Shown: positions 49,201 to 62,110 of the stretch, in pieces | Layout: each line of letters starts with the position of its first letter | How positions within the stretch are numbered: the first letter of the stretch is position 1 | Source: Allodiplogaster sudhausi | Lineage: Eukaryota; Nematoda; Chromadorea; Rhabditida; Diplogasteridae | DNA length: 64,000 nucleotides | NCBI GenBank assembly: GCA_945643635.1 | Contig: CALZFC010000055.1 | Location: 117,501-181,500 of the forward strand | Direction: 5' to 3' | Translations under genes and position numbers: made by a program | The notes under the pieces: generated by a model | What the model saw: only the letters and a program-made list of their open reading frames with translations | Database searches by the model: none | What the model was told of the DNA's origin: nothing

Positions 49201-52200
49201 ACATTTCTAACAAATGATGAGCTTTTCTGGAGTCCGTTATTTACATGATTAATTGACGTGCCGCCAGTGTGCAAAGGGTCTGAGAAAAGAATCGCGCCGA
49301 TTGCGCCGCGCTCCTCAGCTTCCGCCACTTTCGTCATTCGCGGCACTCCGCCGAAACGCATCAACACAATACAATTTCGAACATCAATTCCAGCCTGTAC
49401 AAATTCTATGAATATAGTGGTAAATAACTGTGCATGCATACCTTGAACAGCGTATCAAAATCATGCCGAAAGAAAAAGTTAGCGTACACGATACGCCCTT
49501 CAACAGTGCCGTTTCCCGAATATGCAGACCACCACACAATGGCTCGTTCATCATCACTCTAATATGATAGAAAAAAGTACATAACTTTTTTCCTACTCCT
49601 TTAGCACGTACTTGAAGGTGTGCTTCTCTTATTCCGTTTGATCGACCAACACCTCTGCTAACGAGTAGCCATGCGTCGCTCACTTCGTCAAAGATTTCCA
49701 CCGTATTAGGGCGTGAGAAGTCTGGGTAGTTCAATAGAACATTATAATCGAATACGCGAACGTCGTAACGGAGATCAGTATACTGAAAAAAATATCTATA
49801 TGCTCACTTGTTAGCACGCTTAAATCTGAAAAAAGCACACACAACCTCCCCAACAAGTCGCTTTAAAAGACGTTCATTTGCTGGCGTTCCTGCAAGATGC
49901 ACTTCCTGTGCCATCCAACGAATTCCAGAAATAATCCGTTGACCATCCACTTTATCCTGCATTTTCCTCCCATTTGCCGCGATCTGTAAAATAAAAAATA
50001 ACGATACAAAGTCTAAAAGGATCACTACCTTTTGCAGATCATCACGTAAATATGCATTTATCGGATCAACGACGGCAGGCGTAGCAGAAAAACGAAGTCC
50101 CAGAATTAGGGAAACAGTGAAGGCAGCAGCTACCACGAGAAGCAAACATGAAAGAACCAACGGGCATCCCGAGAACACATCTTTCTTCCTGAGAATTCTC
50201 GTGTTGCTAAAGCATATTTAGTAGGAAAAATGTCCTTTAATTAACAGAGCGAGAATGGAACTCAATAATCACATTTATAAAATCATCAACGCTTACAGTC
50301 AGACCTATTAGAAGGCGAAAGAAAGATAGTTGTATCTTTGGAGGAATGCCATGTGCAATCGTGGTTCCATCCGAGAAGCTCAACAGATGTCGACGACATT
50401 CACAATAAGTCTCCGTTTACATTCCTCCCCTGCAAAATAATGAAAAGTAAGAACAACGCGGAGTTAATAGATTGCTCCGATGTATAAAAATATCATCTCT
50501 GAGGGAAAATCCAAGATCAAGCACTGATGTGTCTGGATGTCATAGAGAACAAATTGGAAAGGAGAGCCAACACTGCAAGGTTATTTGAGAAGACCACCTA
50601 AGACCATTATGAGAAGTGTGCAAATGCCGCCTGCAAAGAATATGTACATAGAAAGTCAACCCCCCCCCCCTTATATCAATAGGTACAATACTCAACAAGG
50701 TATAGAATTGTGTGGACTGTTGAAAATGCACGCCGCTAGCTGACAATGAGCATGAGGGTAGTACGATGAGAAAGAGTGCCGAATTTCGTCGTTTGCAAGA
50801 TTGAGTTGTAAAGAACGAAGGGACTTATATGGAGGATTACGCAAAGAAACATTTGGCAAGCTCCTCTTGGCGCACACTAATCCGCCTGCCCCGCGCACTG
50901 AATGAGCAACAATGATGAACCCAGCTAATATGTTGGATGAAAATAAACTGGTGATTTCAGTCCATTTGCAAATTAAACTGAGAAAAGTCTTCATCTTGAA
51001 TACCAAAAGCCGAGACCTATTGAGGTCAGAGCAAAGGAAGAAGCAGTGGTTGAGACCTTCAAAGAAGAAGGTCAGACATAAGTCCGAAGGCAGCCAAGGA
51101 TGTCATTATGCCAGCGCCTCATTATTTCGGCACTTTTTGTGCATCACTGAAATCACAGTGAGGAAGACAGATCCCTCTCTTTTTCTCATCCACTCGCTCT
51201 CTCCTTCCCTCATGCTAATGATAGCACCACATACCCACAGGTGTCGAAAAGGAAAGATGATCGGGCCACTTCAACCTCCGCAGCCCATGGGCTGAAAGCG
51301 TGCAGCGAGCGCATCGAAATATAGGACCAGTCACAATTCTAAACACCTTTGAGCCGCGCTAGCAAAATGAAGGGGAGAAAATGTAAAATATAAGAAAAAG
51401 AGGAAAATACCTAGAGTGAAAATGGCGCAAATAGGCAGAGGAAAAGCTGGGAAACTTCTACTTAACAGCCAATTTTGCACGTAGACAGCTGCCAAAACAG
51501 ACATCCAATAATGCAAGGGTGCAAAGAAATACTGTTGGGTGTTTTCGCTCCCGAGGAACGGCTAGCGAAGAATGCCTGATGAAAAGATGTCCATCATAAT
51601 GTTTCACTGATGCGGCCCCAAGGGGAGGAGAATGATGTAGAATAGATGTTGACATGCTTGAGCAACTTTCTTACGAGAATTGAAGATGGAGTTACGGGAG
51701 GGTGGAGTAGGGCGAGGAAGCATCCTCAGGGCAGCTTAGGCTAGCAGTACGCCCCCCCCCCACTCTCTCACTCTCTCTCGCTCTCTTGCTTCCCTCCTTC
51801 GCTCGTCTGCAAACAATGGTGGACATGTTCCGAGCAAGTAGATCACCCGCATCGTCACGAAGCATCGGATGTCCATGAAACAATTCAACAGTAGTGGGCC
51901 ATATGCGAGTACTACACGTTTTCATGGCTCATGACTCGAGAGTAACGAATTTACTGAATACAATGCAGGTCAATTGTGGCAATTTGTTGCAGATGGTAGG
52001 AAGATCACTCCTGAGGGGCAAAAGAAACATGGCTCCGCTTGTACTAGCCAACTTCGCCTGCCTCGAGAAAGAATGAACACGAAATGCGCTGAGGCCAATT
52101 GCACACGCATGAGAGGCCGTGAATGGTCCACTCTTAGACAATCTCGGCAGGTGGGAAGGGGACAGAGAGACACATGCCAACACAAACAACCTTTTCTTAT

Positions 52201-53833
52201 TTAAAGTGTCTCTTAGTCCCTCGTGGTTGGTACACGAAAACGGCAGCCATTTTCCAAACAAACGGGGTAAAGCTGAAATGCCTTTCGGACGGGACGGGAA
52301 ATTCATACAATTCAACATATTAGGACAATAGAGGATGGCAGTGGGAGAGAGGGAGAGAGAAAGAGAGAGATGGAGAGAGAGAGAGACAGAGTAATAGTTG
52401 ACATAATTAAGGATGAGAGAGTGTACACACGAGAACTCTGGCTTGAAGACAAGAACTCGAGACGTGCAGGCCTCATTACATTTATGTAGATATAAAGGGC
52501 GGCAACGCCACATATTTGATGTCAGCTGTGGCTCAGACAATCTTGTAGCTAAATAAGCCAGAATGGAATAAATAAAGGGAGGAGTACAGACTCATAGTTT
52601 GGCTAGGAGAGATAGACAGACGCAGAAAAGTGAGTACAGAGAGAGGGTGAGAGAGACATAGTGAGAGAGATAGAGTGAGAGAAAGAGAGAGAGAAAGAGG
52701 AGAACGAGCGAGCGAGAGAGACATACGCACACAACTGAATAGAGAGGTAGAGGATACGATGGCATACCCTTGCCCAATGGAGTCTCTATGAACGTATACA
52801 TCAAGAAGGCATCTGCTACTTCAAAATCATCGGCCGACACCATTCTCACAATTCTCCAACAGATCGGGACACCTCTAGTAAGGCGAATTCACACCACCAC
52901 CCATTCCAATCTCTGAGGGCCAACTCCGGCTTCAAGAAGTCCTAGGGGGAAAGAAAGGCAGAGAGACATTGAAAGGGTGTAGCAACCACACATTAGCCTA
53001 AAAAATATTCCACGCAAATCCAAACGATTACAATGATAAACATGTAAATATAGAAAACAACAACAACAACTGCAATAAAAAGTGTCAACCAAAAACTCAG
53101 ATACAAAAAAAAACATAATGAAATCTTTTACTTCACGAATGTAATGCTTTTGATAGAACAAAATGTACCTGAGAATCCAACGGCGCATTGGTTAGAGAAG
53201 TTCTCGTCGGGAAAGAAATCTGATCGGTCAAGGAAGACGCTAATAGCGATGGCGAAGAGCGAGGAGAAGACCGAGAGGACCAGCAGGGTCACGAAGTAGC
53301 GAACCCGGCCGAGCAACGGCTCCAGGCGACGGCCCTGCAGTTAACTAACTCACGTTGACAGATGGGAAGACTGGGAGAGTACCTTCCACATGAAGGAGAC
53401 CATGTTGTAGTAGAGATGCATGTCATCAGCATGCATGACAAGGGAAGCAAAGAGACGCAGCCACTCCTTCCTCCCCACGATTCTGGCCGGCAGAAGACAT
53501 AGAGAGCGAGTCAGACGATGGGACAGCACGGGGATCGCTTCCAGGAACACCGCAATCTGCAGCCATTCATTTATACAAGAGTACAAGTTAATTGCTATTG
53601 CAGTCACCATATCAACAACAAAGCATGAAGGCAACTTAATTGTTCGTGAATATGACGAGAAGTTCTGCCTTAAAGAACTAGCTACTACAGGCAAATGAAA
53701 TATGATTATCTACCTGGAAGAGAACAGCAGCAAGTGTGATGGGAGGGACGGGGGCGCCAGCCAACAACTCGTGCATCAGCAGAAGAAGACCGAGTTGGTG
53801 GGCTCGTCCCCGATCACGACGATTACCAAACAT
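43229..53833 (-). CDS. RHBDL4/RHBDD1-type ER rhomboid protease
   Basis: Intramembrane serine protease of ER quality control. Six exons in phase, 53833-53714, 53556-53383, 53334-53169, 43870-43752, 43617-43455, 43407-43229, give 306 residues (human 315). The N-terminus MFGNRRDRGR aligns with the short cytosolic N-terminus of RHBDL4. Catalytic Ser lies in QCAVGFSG at the exon 3 end, catalytic His in SFVGHLAGIVAG in exon 5; exon 4 (GVIFALKVLSNHYTP ... YACWAELILIQ) completes the core. The C-terminus has a ubiquitin-interacting motif (SEEEQVRRALEESLRQ) and ends PPSYGWNIPQ, without the VCP-binding motif found in vertebrates. Intron 3 is 9.3 kb and holds two other minus-strand genes. Exon 4 ends at a GC donor. 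The apparent frame change near 43430 is a 47-nt intron. A TTTTGCAG just before the ATG could be a trans-splice acceptor; COG6 lies 0.47 kb upstream, so an operon is possible. Confidence 0.88.
44642..44752 (+). repeat. two-copy direct repeat of about 55 bp
   Basis: ATATATGYTACCCATAAAAC followed by TCACAGAAAG-CACAG occurs twice in a row (about 44646 and 44700), just downstream of the stop of the minus-strand gene ending at 44785. Confidence 0.8.
44785..47030 (-). CDS. unidentified multi-exon gene nested in the rhomboid intron
   Basis: No family recognised. A chain of short exons with good splice signals: 47030-47011, 46935-46718, about 46588-46505, 46363-46251, 46205-46118, a few less certain exons near 46065-45720, then about 45615 to 44785. 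The N-terminus is basic then acidic (MERRFAQARKRKTLREVEAR ... DVDIMETSSFDEGENIFVDD). The middle is helical-looking (LCQLQHLIDSAFSQAG, LYFAGHFSPHERFMRAFL, LSELARNCSEEMFPVYATLI). The C-terminal part reads GKSDIIEVFGSIPSASNSLR, RVRHRYTVAAKPNDGKTAIP, DAFLASITFPDGDEKKKNA and ends in a Lys/Arg/Asn/Gly-rich tail (NNGGSQNEME). No signal peptide or membrane segment. Flanked by inverted repeats. Likely a nuclear or cytosolic protein; possibly fast-evolving. Confidence 0.6.
47332..50399 (-). CDS. glutamate carboxypeptidase II / NAALADase (M28B metallopeptidase)
   Basis: Type II membrane dizinc exopeptidase that removes C-terminal glutamate from N-acetylaspartylglutamate or folyl-polyglutamate in mammals. 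Twelve exons in phase (50399-50305, 50206-50029, 49983-49846, 49782-49612, 49558-49442, 49394-49245, 49185-48958, 48901-48677, 48609-48368, 48318-47928, 47880-47695, 47640-47332) give 809 residues (human 750). Cytosolic N-terminus, membrane anchor LVLSCLLLVVAAAFTVSLIL, protease-associated domain (NCIVLMRFGG ... GAIGAILFSDP), catalytic core, helical dimerisation domain. Predicted zinc ligands and base are all present: GNHIDAW, GAIDPATG, WDAEEYG, INVDH and FYHSRYD. LERVFLDP matches the C-terminal domain. Lies wholly inside the rhomboid intron on the same strand. Confidence 0.96.
50400..53168. other. rest of the 9.3 kb rhomboid intron, no confident gene
   Basis: Contains modest open frames on both strands (for example minus 51006-50692 and plus 50912-51295) but no recognisable domain, no consistent splice chain and several GA microsatellites (52340-52390, 52640-52720). 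Some of it probably carries the GCPII promoter. Confidence 0.5.
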
Positions 53834-54307
53834 TCCTGCAAAAGATAGGAAGTGCAAGACTCCTCGTCTAGTAAGCCATGGCTGGAGGCTGGGACGACGG
53901 CAGTCTCCTCCCCATTGCCCCTGCCCGTGCTTGCAAAATGACCCTCCACTCAGCATCAAGCATGACGTGTCATCACGGGGTGGGGACAACTCTCCCACAC
54001 GTACAATGAGTACTCTGTTGTCTTCCTCGTCCAACTCAGAATGGTCGATCGGTATCACACGAAGGCCAATTAAAACCACCTATTGATATAACTCGTGTCA
54101 AAAGTAGTCCAACAGTTTATCACAGCAATGTACCGGAAGCAATAAATAACACCTATTATCACATTATAGAAGGCAGAAATAAATATGAATACTCTATCAG
54201 CACTCAATAATTACTCTGTAAGTGAGGTCAACCTCAAGCCGAGAAACAGATAAGAAATAGATAAAGCAGCGAGTAGGGAACGTTTACAGCACCGCAGGAA
54301 TAAGTCT

Positions 54308-57300
54308 TCACTTCAGCAGCTCCTTCACCTGCAAATGAAACACCGTAGTCGCTAATAACAGCGAGCAATTCATAGAGTAAAGTATTTATTATTATTAGAA
54401 TGAACGTGACCTGCTGAACAGTTTTCGGAGAGAGGCCGGCATACTTGTTGGACGGATCAACTAGCTTTGAATAAATAATAGCATATGCAGCCACAATATT
54501 CTCCATGGTACGAGAGTGAACTCGCTCCCTAAAGTTAACATCTTTCTTTTTCCTGGCCCGTTTACAACTCGATTTTAATATAAAACGTTGAATATCTGAA
54601 TCCAAAAACCGGAGAAATTAAATAAAACCATGTGACATTTCAAGAACATTGAGGGGCAGCGTCTAACCTAACACGAGTGTTGCTGATTCGGGCGACTTGG
54701 TCAATGGAGCAGGAAGTGGGATGGGAGAGGAACTCATCGAAAGCATCCAAAGCTCTCTTCACTGAAGACTCCTCCGCATCCGCAACCCCAGACAGAGCGC
54801 CCTCAACAATTCTCATTCCACCAAGGAAAGAGAGATAAAACACGATAACCTGATTGGCATTGTGAGCAACGGCTTTGGTGTAGAGAGTGATGAGAGAAGT
54901 GGAGGAAAGAATCGCTGATGACTCTTCACTAATCAGCACGTCCTCATTCCCTTCCATCTTAATGAGAACTAATTCAGTCATGGGAACAGACTATTCACAG
55001 CTAAAATGGCCCATTTTTAATACTGCGCCCACAATTTTCAAATCAGCGCACCACTCAGTGCTTGGAATTCCTACTGCGCCTTTCCAAGTGCTTTTGGACG
55101 TCAATTATTGCTGTGGTGGGTGAATTTTCATGTAGTTTTCCTAGAAAATAAGCTCACCGTGGCTCAAGATCTCTGATTTGAAATATATTATGCACGCTAA
55201 GTGGAAAATTTCCACTATTTTGGATTTCTTTATCAGAGTCTGTATCTCCGAGAAGGTAGACTGCAGAAATGTAGAAAGTGGACCAACGAGAGCCAGGATG
55301 ACTTCGATCCGCTTCTGCGTGAAAGGGTAGAGGATGAGGAGGGAGTGGATGGCAGAGAGGCAGTTCAGGGTGTAGACAGCGACATCCACGGCGGAGTCGA
55401 GTTGAGTGGCGGCCAGCTGTACGGCCCGGAGAAGCGGCTCCACCACACTCCCAACGATCTACGAATATCATTTATCCTCAAAGGGGTCCCCTCATATCAG
55501 ATATCAAATTTTCTACACCTTATCAAATCGAATTTTGGCATCGTCTCCTTCAGAGGAAGCGCTATCGTGGACATCGAGGACATCCTTGAGAAGCATAAGC
55601 GATTGGTGGACAGCCGGCACTGGCAGGAGGTCGTAGTCAGCCGTTGACATCTTCAACTATCCGAATGTCGAGGACAAGGGAATCAAGGAATGAACCTTGC
55701 CGAGAATCTTCTGAACAGTGGAGGAGAGAGCGGAGAAGAGAATATTGAGAGTCAACTGCTGTAGCTCCTCCAAGACAATTGCCATTTCACACTCACGACT
55801 CACTTCTGGCCTGTCAAATAAAGAGTCGTCTTCTTACACTAGAATGACTTCATACTACTAACAAGATCTTAGAAGAATAAAAGGAGAGGATAGTAACGAG
55901 ACGATAGAGCAGAACAGCGTCATGCTCTCCAGTCAGAGTCTGCTCCACTCGGACCTACATCATACGGTATCAATGCAACCAACGGATATACAACCAACAC
56001 CATAATCAATTCAACACTAACTTTGAATGGCCTACTCAATGCGGATGAAATCTGCGCAAGAACCGGGGGAGTCAACTGCTTAGCAACTTAAAATGAGATT
56101 CAATGGTTCCTTCAAAATCAAAATCAGTAATTAAAAATTGAAATACCATCTGTTGGCAAATTCCGAAGGAGAAGAGTGACAAGATCTCGCTCTGATTCCA
56201 CTGATTCGTATATCCAAGCAAGCATATCACCAGTGTATCTCAAAAAATCCAAGTTATCTCACCTATTCAATTTCAACCCAATATAAGCTGAAAATTAGCG
56301 GTAAACCGAGCGAAGAAAACTTTAGAAGAACCTGATGGGATCGTGTGAGAGGAGTTCAATGGGTTTGACGGAGGAGTGGGAGCCACGAGTCAGGGCATCC
56401 AAGAATACGCGTAGGACGTGATTCTTCCTCGCAGATGCGTACTCATCCAACGCGTACCTGTCAACAGTGCATCTCTCTTCCCAATCACTCAGAGGTTGTC
56501 TGAACATTTTCAATGCTGATAAATAATCAACGATGCATCTGTGATTAGACAATTACAACTTCATAGCGAACAACATTAACAATGAATACTCACTTAAGCA
56601 GCACTTCCCTGTCCTTGAGGGCGGCGAATGACTCGCAGAGAACACCGCGAACCTCCACCATTTCAGTGTTTAGCAGACGACACTCCCCTAAAAGAGACAC
56701 AACTACTGTCTCTGTTTGCTTTCATTGGATGTATGGAAACCAACGCTGGATTGAACGATAAAGAAGTTCATTGGCGGCTTCCATCTTCACATTCATTTCC
56801 TCCATTACTCCCGCCCTGTCACAAAATAAAGTATAAAATATGAAAATAAACAAAATATGCTGAAAAAAGTATTGGCCAAAACGAATTTGATACTAACGCC
56901 GCTGAGTGATTTCCGGAAGTTCTCAGAAGCAATTTGCTCTCTTCGTAAATCTGCTTCACTCGATTCAACGCCGGGAAGAAATCGATCGTAATCGTTCCAT
57001 CTTCGTACCAAAGTAGGCTTACAAATGCTCAAGCGACCTCTCGCTTACCTTCATTTCCCAGCAGTGCCTTTTCTTCATCTGCAGTCAATGAAAACTTGTT
57101 GAGAAATTCTCCTATCGCAGTTTGTTTCGCTTCCAACACTTTTCTAAAAGGCAGCAACTGAGAATAAGGATTGCTGCGGAAGGTAGCTGACCGTCTGTTC
57201 TGAAGTGCACTTGTCTTCGAGAGAAGGTGTTGTGTTTTCTCCTTGTTCTGCTGGATGCGATTAGTTAGATCAGAGCAGATCTTATGCATGCCGTTTACCT

Positions 57301-57721
57301 TCTCCACAAACGTTTGGACGTGTTCGTTCACCTTAAACAAGGTAAACTAATTAAGATAAGAAAAAGGCTTGAACCGACCTTCTCCAGCTCCTTAAGATAC
57401 TCCTTATTGAGATGGAGCTGGCGCTGTTCAAGTTTCCTCATTAGCCTCCTCTCGGTGTGAATATCAAGGTCGGTAACAATCGGCGACACGTAATCAACCA
57501 CTTTTACGAACTCCTCAAACAGTTCACAATGTCCCGATAGATCTTTATAAAAAACTGAAAATAGCTATCGGGGAGGAAATATAAGCAAAAACAAAGAATA
57601 AAACAGCTACCGGATCATTGTGAACTTTGCTGGAGATGATCTTCTCAATCTTTCGTTTGGTCTGACTCTGAATAGGCGGTGCCGGAGTAGAAGAAGGCGG
57701 AAGATCAGCCTCCGCTTCCAT
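54308..57721 (-). CDS. cogc-6: conserved oligomeric Golgi complex subunit 6 (COG6)
   Basis: Lobe B subunit of the COG tethering complex for retrograde intra-Golgi transport. Start at 57721 (MEAEADLPPSS), first exon 57721-57611; last exon 54328-54308 ending QQVKELLK. About a dozen exons with short introns. Family-specific segments align with human COG6: LSGHCELFEEFVKVVDYVSP; MHKICSDLTNRIQQNKEKTQ and LSKTSALQNR (coiled coil); EFLNKFSLTADEEKALLGNE; YALDEYASARKNHVLRVFLD, ALTRG and IELLSHDPIRF; and the C-terminal KLVDPSNKYAGLSPKTVQQ. Helical, cytosolic, no membrane segment. Neighbour and possible operon partner of the rhomboid gene downstream. Confidence 0.94.
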
Positions 57722-58684
57722 CTACAATAAATTTACTCACAGAATTGACTATTAGAATTATCGATTAACTTGATGAGCAATGAAAACAAACAAACAACAG
57801 CAAAGCACAAACACTAGCAATGACGTGCTCGAATATTAGTGTGGCACGTCAACTTCTTTAATTTGTGAATTCCACCAAGATAACACTAGAATGTTGTGTA
57901 TGTACGTCGTACATACATACAAATACTTGGGAAAAACATATATATTTCTAGAGAGCGCGTGTCTTTTTTTATTGTATCGCCTTTAACCTTGTTCTTCAGT
58001 CAGCTGAAACGAACCAAGTTTATGAAAGTGCTTTCCAACTGTCTATACAGTCTATAGTTACCCCCAGCTCATATTAGGGTCTGGTGGTATATTGGCTAGC
58101 CGTTGTGTGTTTCGCTTGGAACACCCGGGTTCGAATTTCGGAGGCGTATATGATGAAAGTATTCTTTCCCCATCCGATGGTCCTGTGGTTTGGTCCATTC
58201 AATGACGAATAGAGAGCTGATCCGTCTCTTTTGTAATTCGGAAAGCACATTAATAATTTGAAGTATAGCTAAACCTGTGATTGCTACTTTCAAAGAAAGG
58301 CTTACTTAGTGTTCGCAAACAACAGCAACGGGGTGACGTGACTTGCTGCTGAGTTCTCTGATGAAGGAAAAAAAGGATAAAACTACCCAAGATCGTTTTA
58401 TTCATAATCTGAAAAGGAGGCGAGAAACAAAAAGAGAAATGTAAAGGTCTAGAGACAGGAAAGAATGAGAAAAAAGTAATGATCAAGAGACAGGAGAGAG
58501 GGAGAAGAAACGAGAGAAGAGAGAGAGAGAGACTTAGAGAGAGAGAGAGAGAGAAGTGTTACCGATTGTAAAGAGATAATGAGAAAGAGAGTAACAGGCG
58601 CAGAAGAAGGGGAAGAAGGCTGGAGAGGAGGCGGTGCTAGGGGGCAATGAGGAGACGAGTAGCCAGGGGCAGAAAGGGGAAGAG
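57722..58684. other. divergent intergenic region with a tRNA-like segment
   Basis: Separates COG6 (-) and hexosaminidase (+), so it should contain both promoters. At about 58083-58146 there is a D-arm-like TGGTATATTGGCTAGCCG and a T-arm-like CCCGGGTTCGAATTTCGG, but the acceptor stem does not pair well. GA microsatellite at 58500-58550. No exon seen. Confidence 0.5.
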
Positions 58685-60125
58685 ATGGAGAAGTGGCTGG
58701 TGTTCTCCTTGCTGTTATGTATTCTCGCTCAACCTATTCGTACTGATTGGCCGGATCCATTCGACCGAACCACTGCACAGGTCATCCATCCTATTCTCTT
58801 TGGTCTCACACATCTTTTAACTTCAAAGAACTTGAAATGTAAAAAAAAAACTTCTAAAAATAAGAGTGTTGTTATATATATGTGATGGAATGAAGGCGAA
58901 AAAGAGGGCAGAGCACCAAGAAAGGCAGAGCATGTCATTATAGGTATGGCCCCAGCCGGCAGTCTTCATAGCAGATGGCAGCAACTTCACCCTCGACCCT
59001 CGCCTTCTCCGAATTCTCCCCAACTTTGAGTGTGACATAGTGAAGTCTGCCATTGCTGGCTTCAATCGCAAGATGAAACTGGCTCTCTCGCACTCTCCCG
59101 CCACTACGGTTAGGCTCCCGTTCAATTCTATGTCTTATTCATTCTCTTCATTCATTCTTTAAGGAGCATTTCTGTTCATGATTCATTTACTCTACAAAAA
59201 GCGTTATAAGAAAGCAACAGGGGAAATGACATGGCTAGAAAAAAACCAAGGAAATGGATGAGTAACCGCATGGGAAACCAAAAACGAATGCTGAATCAAA
59301 TAGAGTGAGAGAAGAATTAGAGTACATGCATATGTAACAGACTTGTACAAATAATTTGAAAGAAGAGATGAAAAGCCCGACAACATGTATGGAATGATAG
59401 GTATGTACGACAAGCATTGATGGAATATTTCTAATTCACCAAACACATACAGAAAGGAACCATCATTTGATGCCAATATCAGATTAATCAGAATTCAGGG
59501 AGATCCGATCGAATTGCGCATCACAGTGAAGGACACTCGCTGCCCAGTGGAGCCGCAACTCGGGATGGATGAGGTGTACGATCTGCAAGTCAACCAGAGT
59601 GGGATGGCAATCAGCTCCCTCCAGGTAAGAAGGTCGGAGCCGGGGATCGGAGTAAGAAGGAGCGGATTGAAGGCATGGGGCGTGGTGCGTGGACTGGAGA
59701 CTCTCTCCCAACTCGTATTCTATGCCAAAGATGGTCTTCGAATGCGATCTGCTGTGATCAGTGACCATCCACGATTTGCTCATCGAGGACTTCTCCTTGA
59801 CACATCTAGACACTTCTTCTCACTCACAGTCATCAAGGTCTCTCCTTCTCTCCGTTCCTTATCATTTCTCTCATCACTCTTTCCTCCCAGGCATTGATCG
59901 AGTTGATGGCGCAGAATAAGCTGAACGTCTTCCACTGGCATCTCTCAGACAACGAAGCCTTTCCCTTCGCTTCCTCTGCCTACCCCGAGATGGCAGACGG
60001 CGCCTACTCCAAACAACACATCTACAGTGCTAAGGATATCAAGGTCTTTCTCTGTTCCGCTCTCTGCCTCTCTCCCTTTCTTTCTCTTTCCGCTCACTGC
60101 CTCTCTCCATCTTTCTTTCCCTTTC

Positions 60126-60156
<31 letters not shown>

Positions 60157-61071
60157 TTTTCTCTCTATCTTATTGCTCCCTCTTCTCGATTCCGAGTCTA
60201 GTTTAACCTCCTGGTTGAGGAAGTACTGTCCTTTGCCCGTCTGCGTGGAGTGCGAGTGCTTCCCGAAGTGGACACTCCTGGCCACGCCCGTTCCTGGGGC
60301 AAGGCTATCCCCTCCGTCGTCTCCAGATGCTTCGACAAGCTCGGTCAGGAGACCCTCGATAGAGCTATTCTTGATCCAACCAGACAAGGAACTTATGACG
60401 TCATCACTGCTCTCTTCAAGGTATAATATATGAGGAGACATTAAGAGAATAAGGAAAAGATGAAAGAGAAGAATGCGCGTGTAGAGCATTCCTTTTGCGC
60501 CTCTCTATTTACAGAAGCGGGTTTACATGTCTTCAAATTCATAAACGTTCTAGAGATCCGAGCTGGGCGAGAAAGAAAAAGATTGAGAGAGAGAGAGGGA
60601 GAGAGAGAGAGGAGCGAGAGGGAGAGAGAGAGAGAGGAGCGAGAGGGAGAGAGAGAGAGAGGAGCGAGAGAAACAAGGAGTCTACAGCAGGAGTTGGAGG
60701 GATAACCAGGAGCAGCTGTAGCCAGAGCATGTGGTTGAGGAGCTCTTCTCGCTCTATCCGGATGGCTACTTTCATTTGGGAGGAGACGAAGTGGACTATT
60801 GGATTGAGCAATGCTGGAATAACAACAAGAACATCACGGATTATATGAAGGTCAGCTGAAGAGAAAATTGTGCATAAATGAGTACAGTAGGTAAAAATTT
60901 CATCGAAGGACCACAAAAATTTTGTGTTCATAAAGCCAAATTACAGTTATGGGGAATGACTTCAACTCGCGACTTGGAGCAACACTTCTTCTCTCGACTT
61001 ATTCTCCATCTCACTGCTAGAGACATGCCTCGCAAGAACTTCATCGTCTGGCAGGTTCAGCAGAGAGAAAA

Positions 61072-61132
<61 letters not shown>

Positions 61133-61188
61133 TTGAGCAGAGAGAAAGAGAGATTGAGCAGAGATAGAGAGTGAGAGAGAGATTGGGC

Positions 61189-61269
<81 letters not shown>

Positions 61270-62110
61270 AAGAGGTAGATGAAGTGTATTCGGCAGGAAG
61301 TGCTGGACACGGGAGTGCGTCTGGATGGAGTGATCGGCCACGTGTGGAAAGGGAATACTCAGAAGGAGCAGATGGCTGAAGTGGCCAAGATAGTGAAGGC
61401 CGGTCACTTCGCCATTCTCTCTTCTTGCTGGCCAGTTCTTCATACTCTTTTACATAATTGTAAAAAAAACTATACGATCATTCCGTAAGTTTGTCATAAA
61501 TATTGTAGGTATCTCGACCGAATCTTGTGGAATATCGACTGGAAGGATTACTATGAGTGCGATCCGCAGGTTTGCTTCTTCTATTGAAAATTTTGGTTTT
61601 TAATTTTTCTCATCTTATAAGAGACCAATCTAGGCTGTCATTTAAAATAACGTGAAATGTAAGTATACTCGTGAGTTGGCGCGTTTGTGCATGTTGATGG
61701 GTGAATAGGATCTGGAGAACGTGACATCAGTGGAGAGGAATCGAGTGTTGGGAGGAGAGGCCGCGATGTGGGGGGAGATGGTCGACGCCTCCAATGCAAT
61801 CCCTCGTATATTCCCTCGAGCCTCAGCGGTCGCAGAGGTTCTCTGGAGTCCACGCGAGTTCACAAAGGGTCACAACGTATGTCAATATTTCTCGCGTTGC
61901 ATTCTTTTATATATACATATTTCCAAGAACTTCTTTATAATCATTGACGATCACTCTAATAAGCCTCTTCGCCAGGGCTCAATGGTCTGGCCCCGACTGC
62001 TGGAGTGGCAGTGTCGCATGGCAGAAAGGGGCTTCCCAGTCCAGCCTGGGAATGGCCCCGGCTTCTGCCCTTACGAGTACCAGCCAGCCCTACCTGATCT
62101 TAATTATTGA
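58685..62110 (+). CDS. hex-1: beta-N-acetylhexosaminidase (GH20)
   Basis: Lysosomal or secreted enzyme that removes terminal beta-GlcNAc/GalNAc from glycans and glycolipids. Twelve exons in phase (58685-58780, 58944-59108, 59499-59624, 59673-59837, 59891-60043, 60202-60420, 60722-60850, 60947-61054, 61297-61430, 61509-61569, 61709-61876, 61976-62110) give 552 residues. The signal peptide is [28 protein letters not shown] opens the mature N-terminal domain; then [29 protein letters not shown] and [18 protein letters not shown]. Catalytic Asp-Glu lies in [12 protein letters not shown]. Substrate-pocket regions are [31 protein letters not shown] and WPRLLEW. The start is the first ATG giving a signal peptide. 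The donor after 61430 is GC. Confidence 0.96.

Noticed and set aside
50692..51295. Possible genes on both strands in the rhomboid intron
   Set aside because: Frames of about 100-127 codons without recognisable domains, splice chain or codon pattern; overlap each other on opposite strands.
58076..58150. tRNA gene
   Set aside because: D-arm-like and T-arm-like segments are present but the acceptor stem pairs at only about four positions and the anticodon arm is unclear; more likely a degenerate tRNA or SINE fragment.
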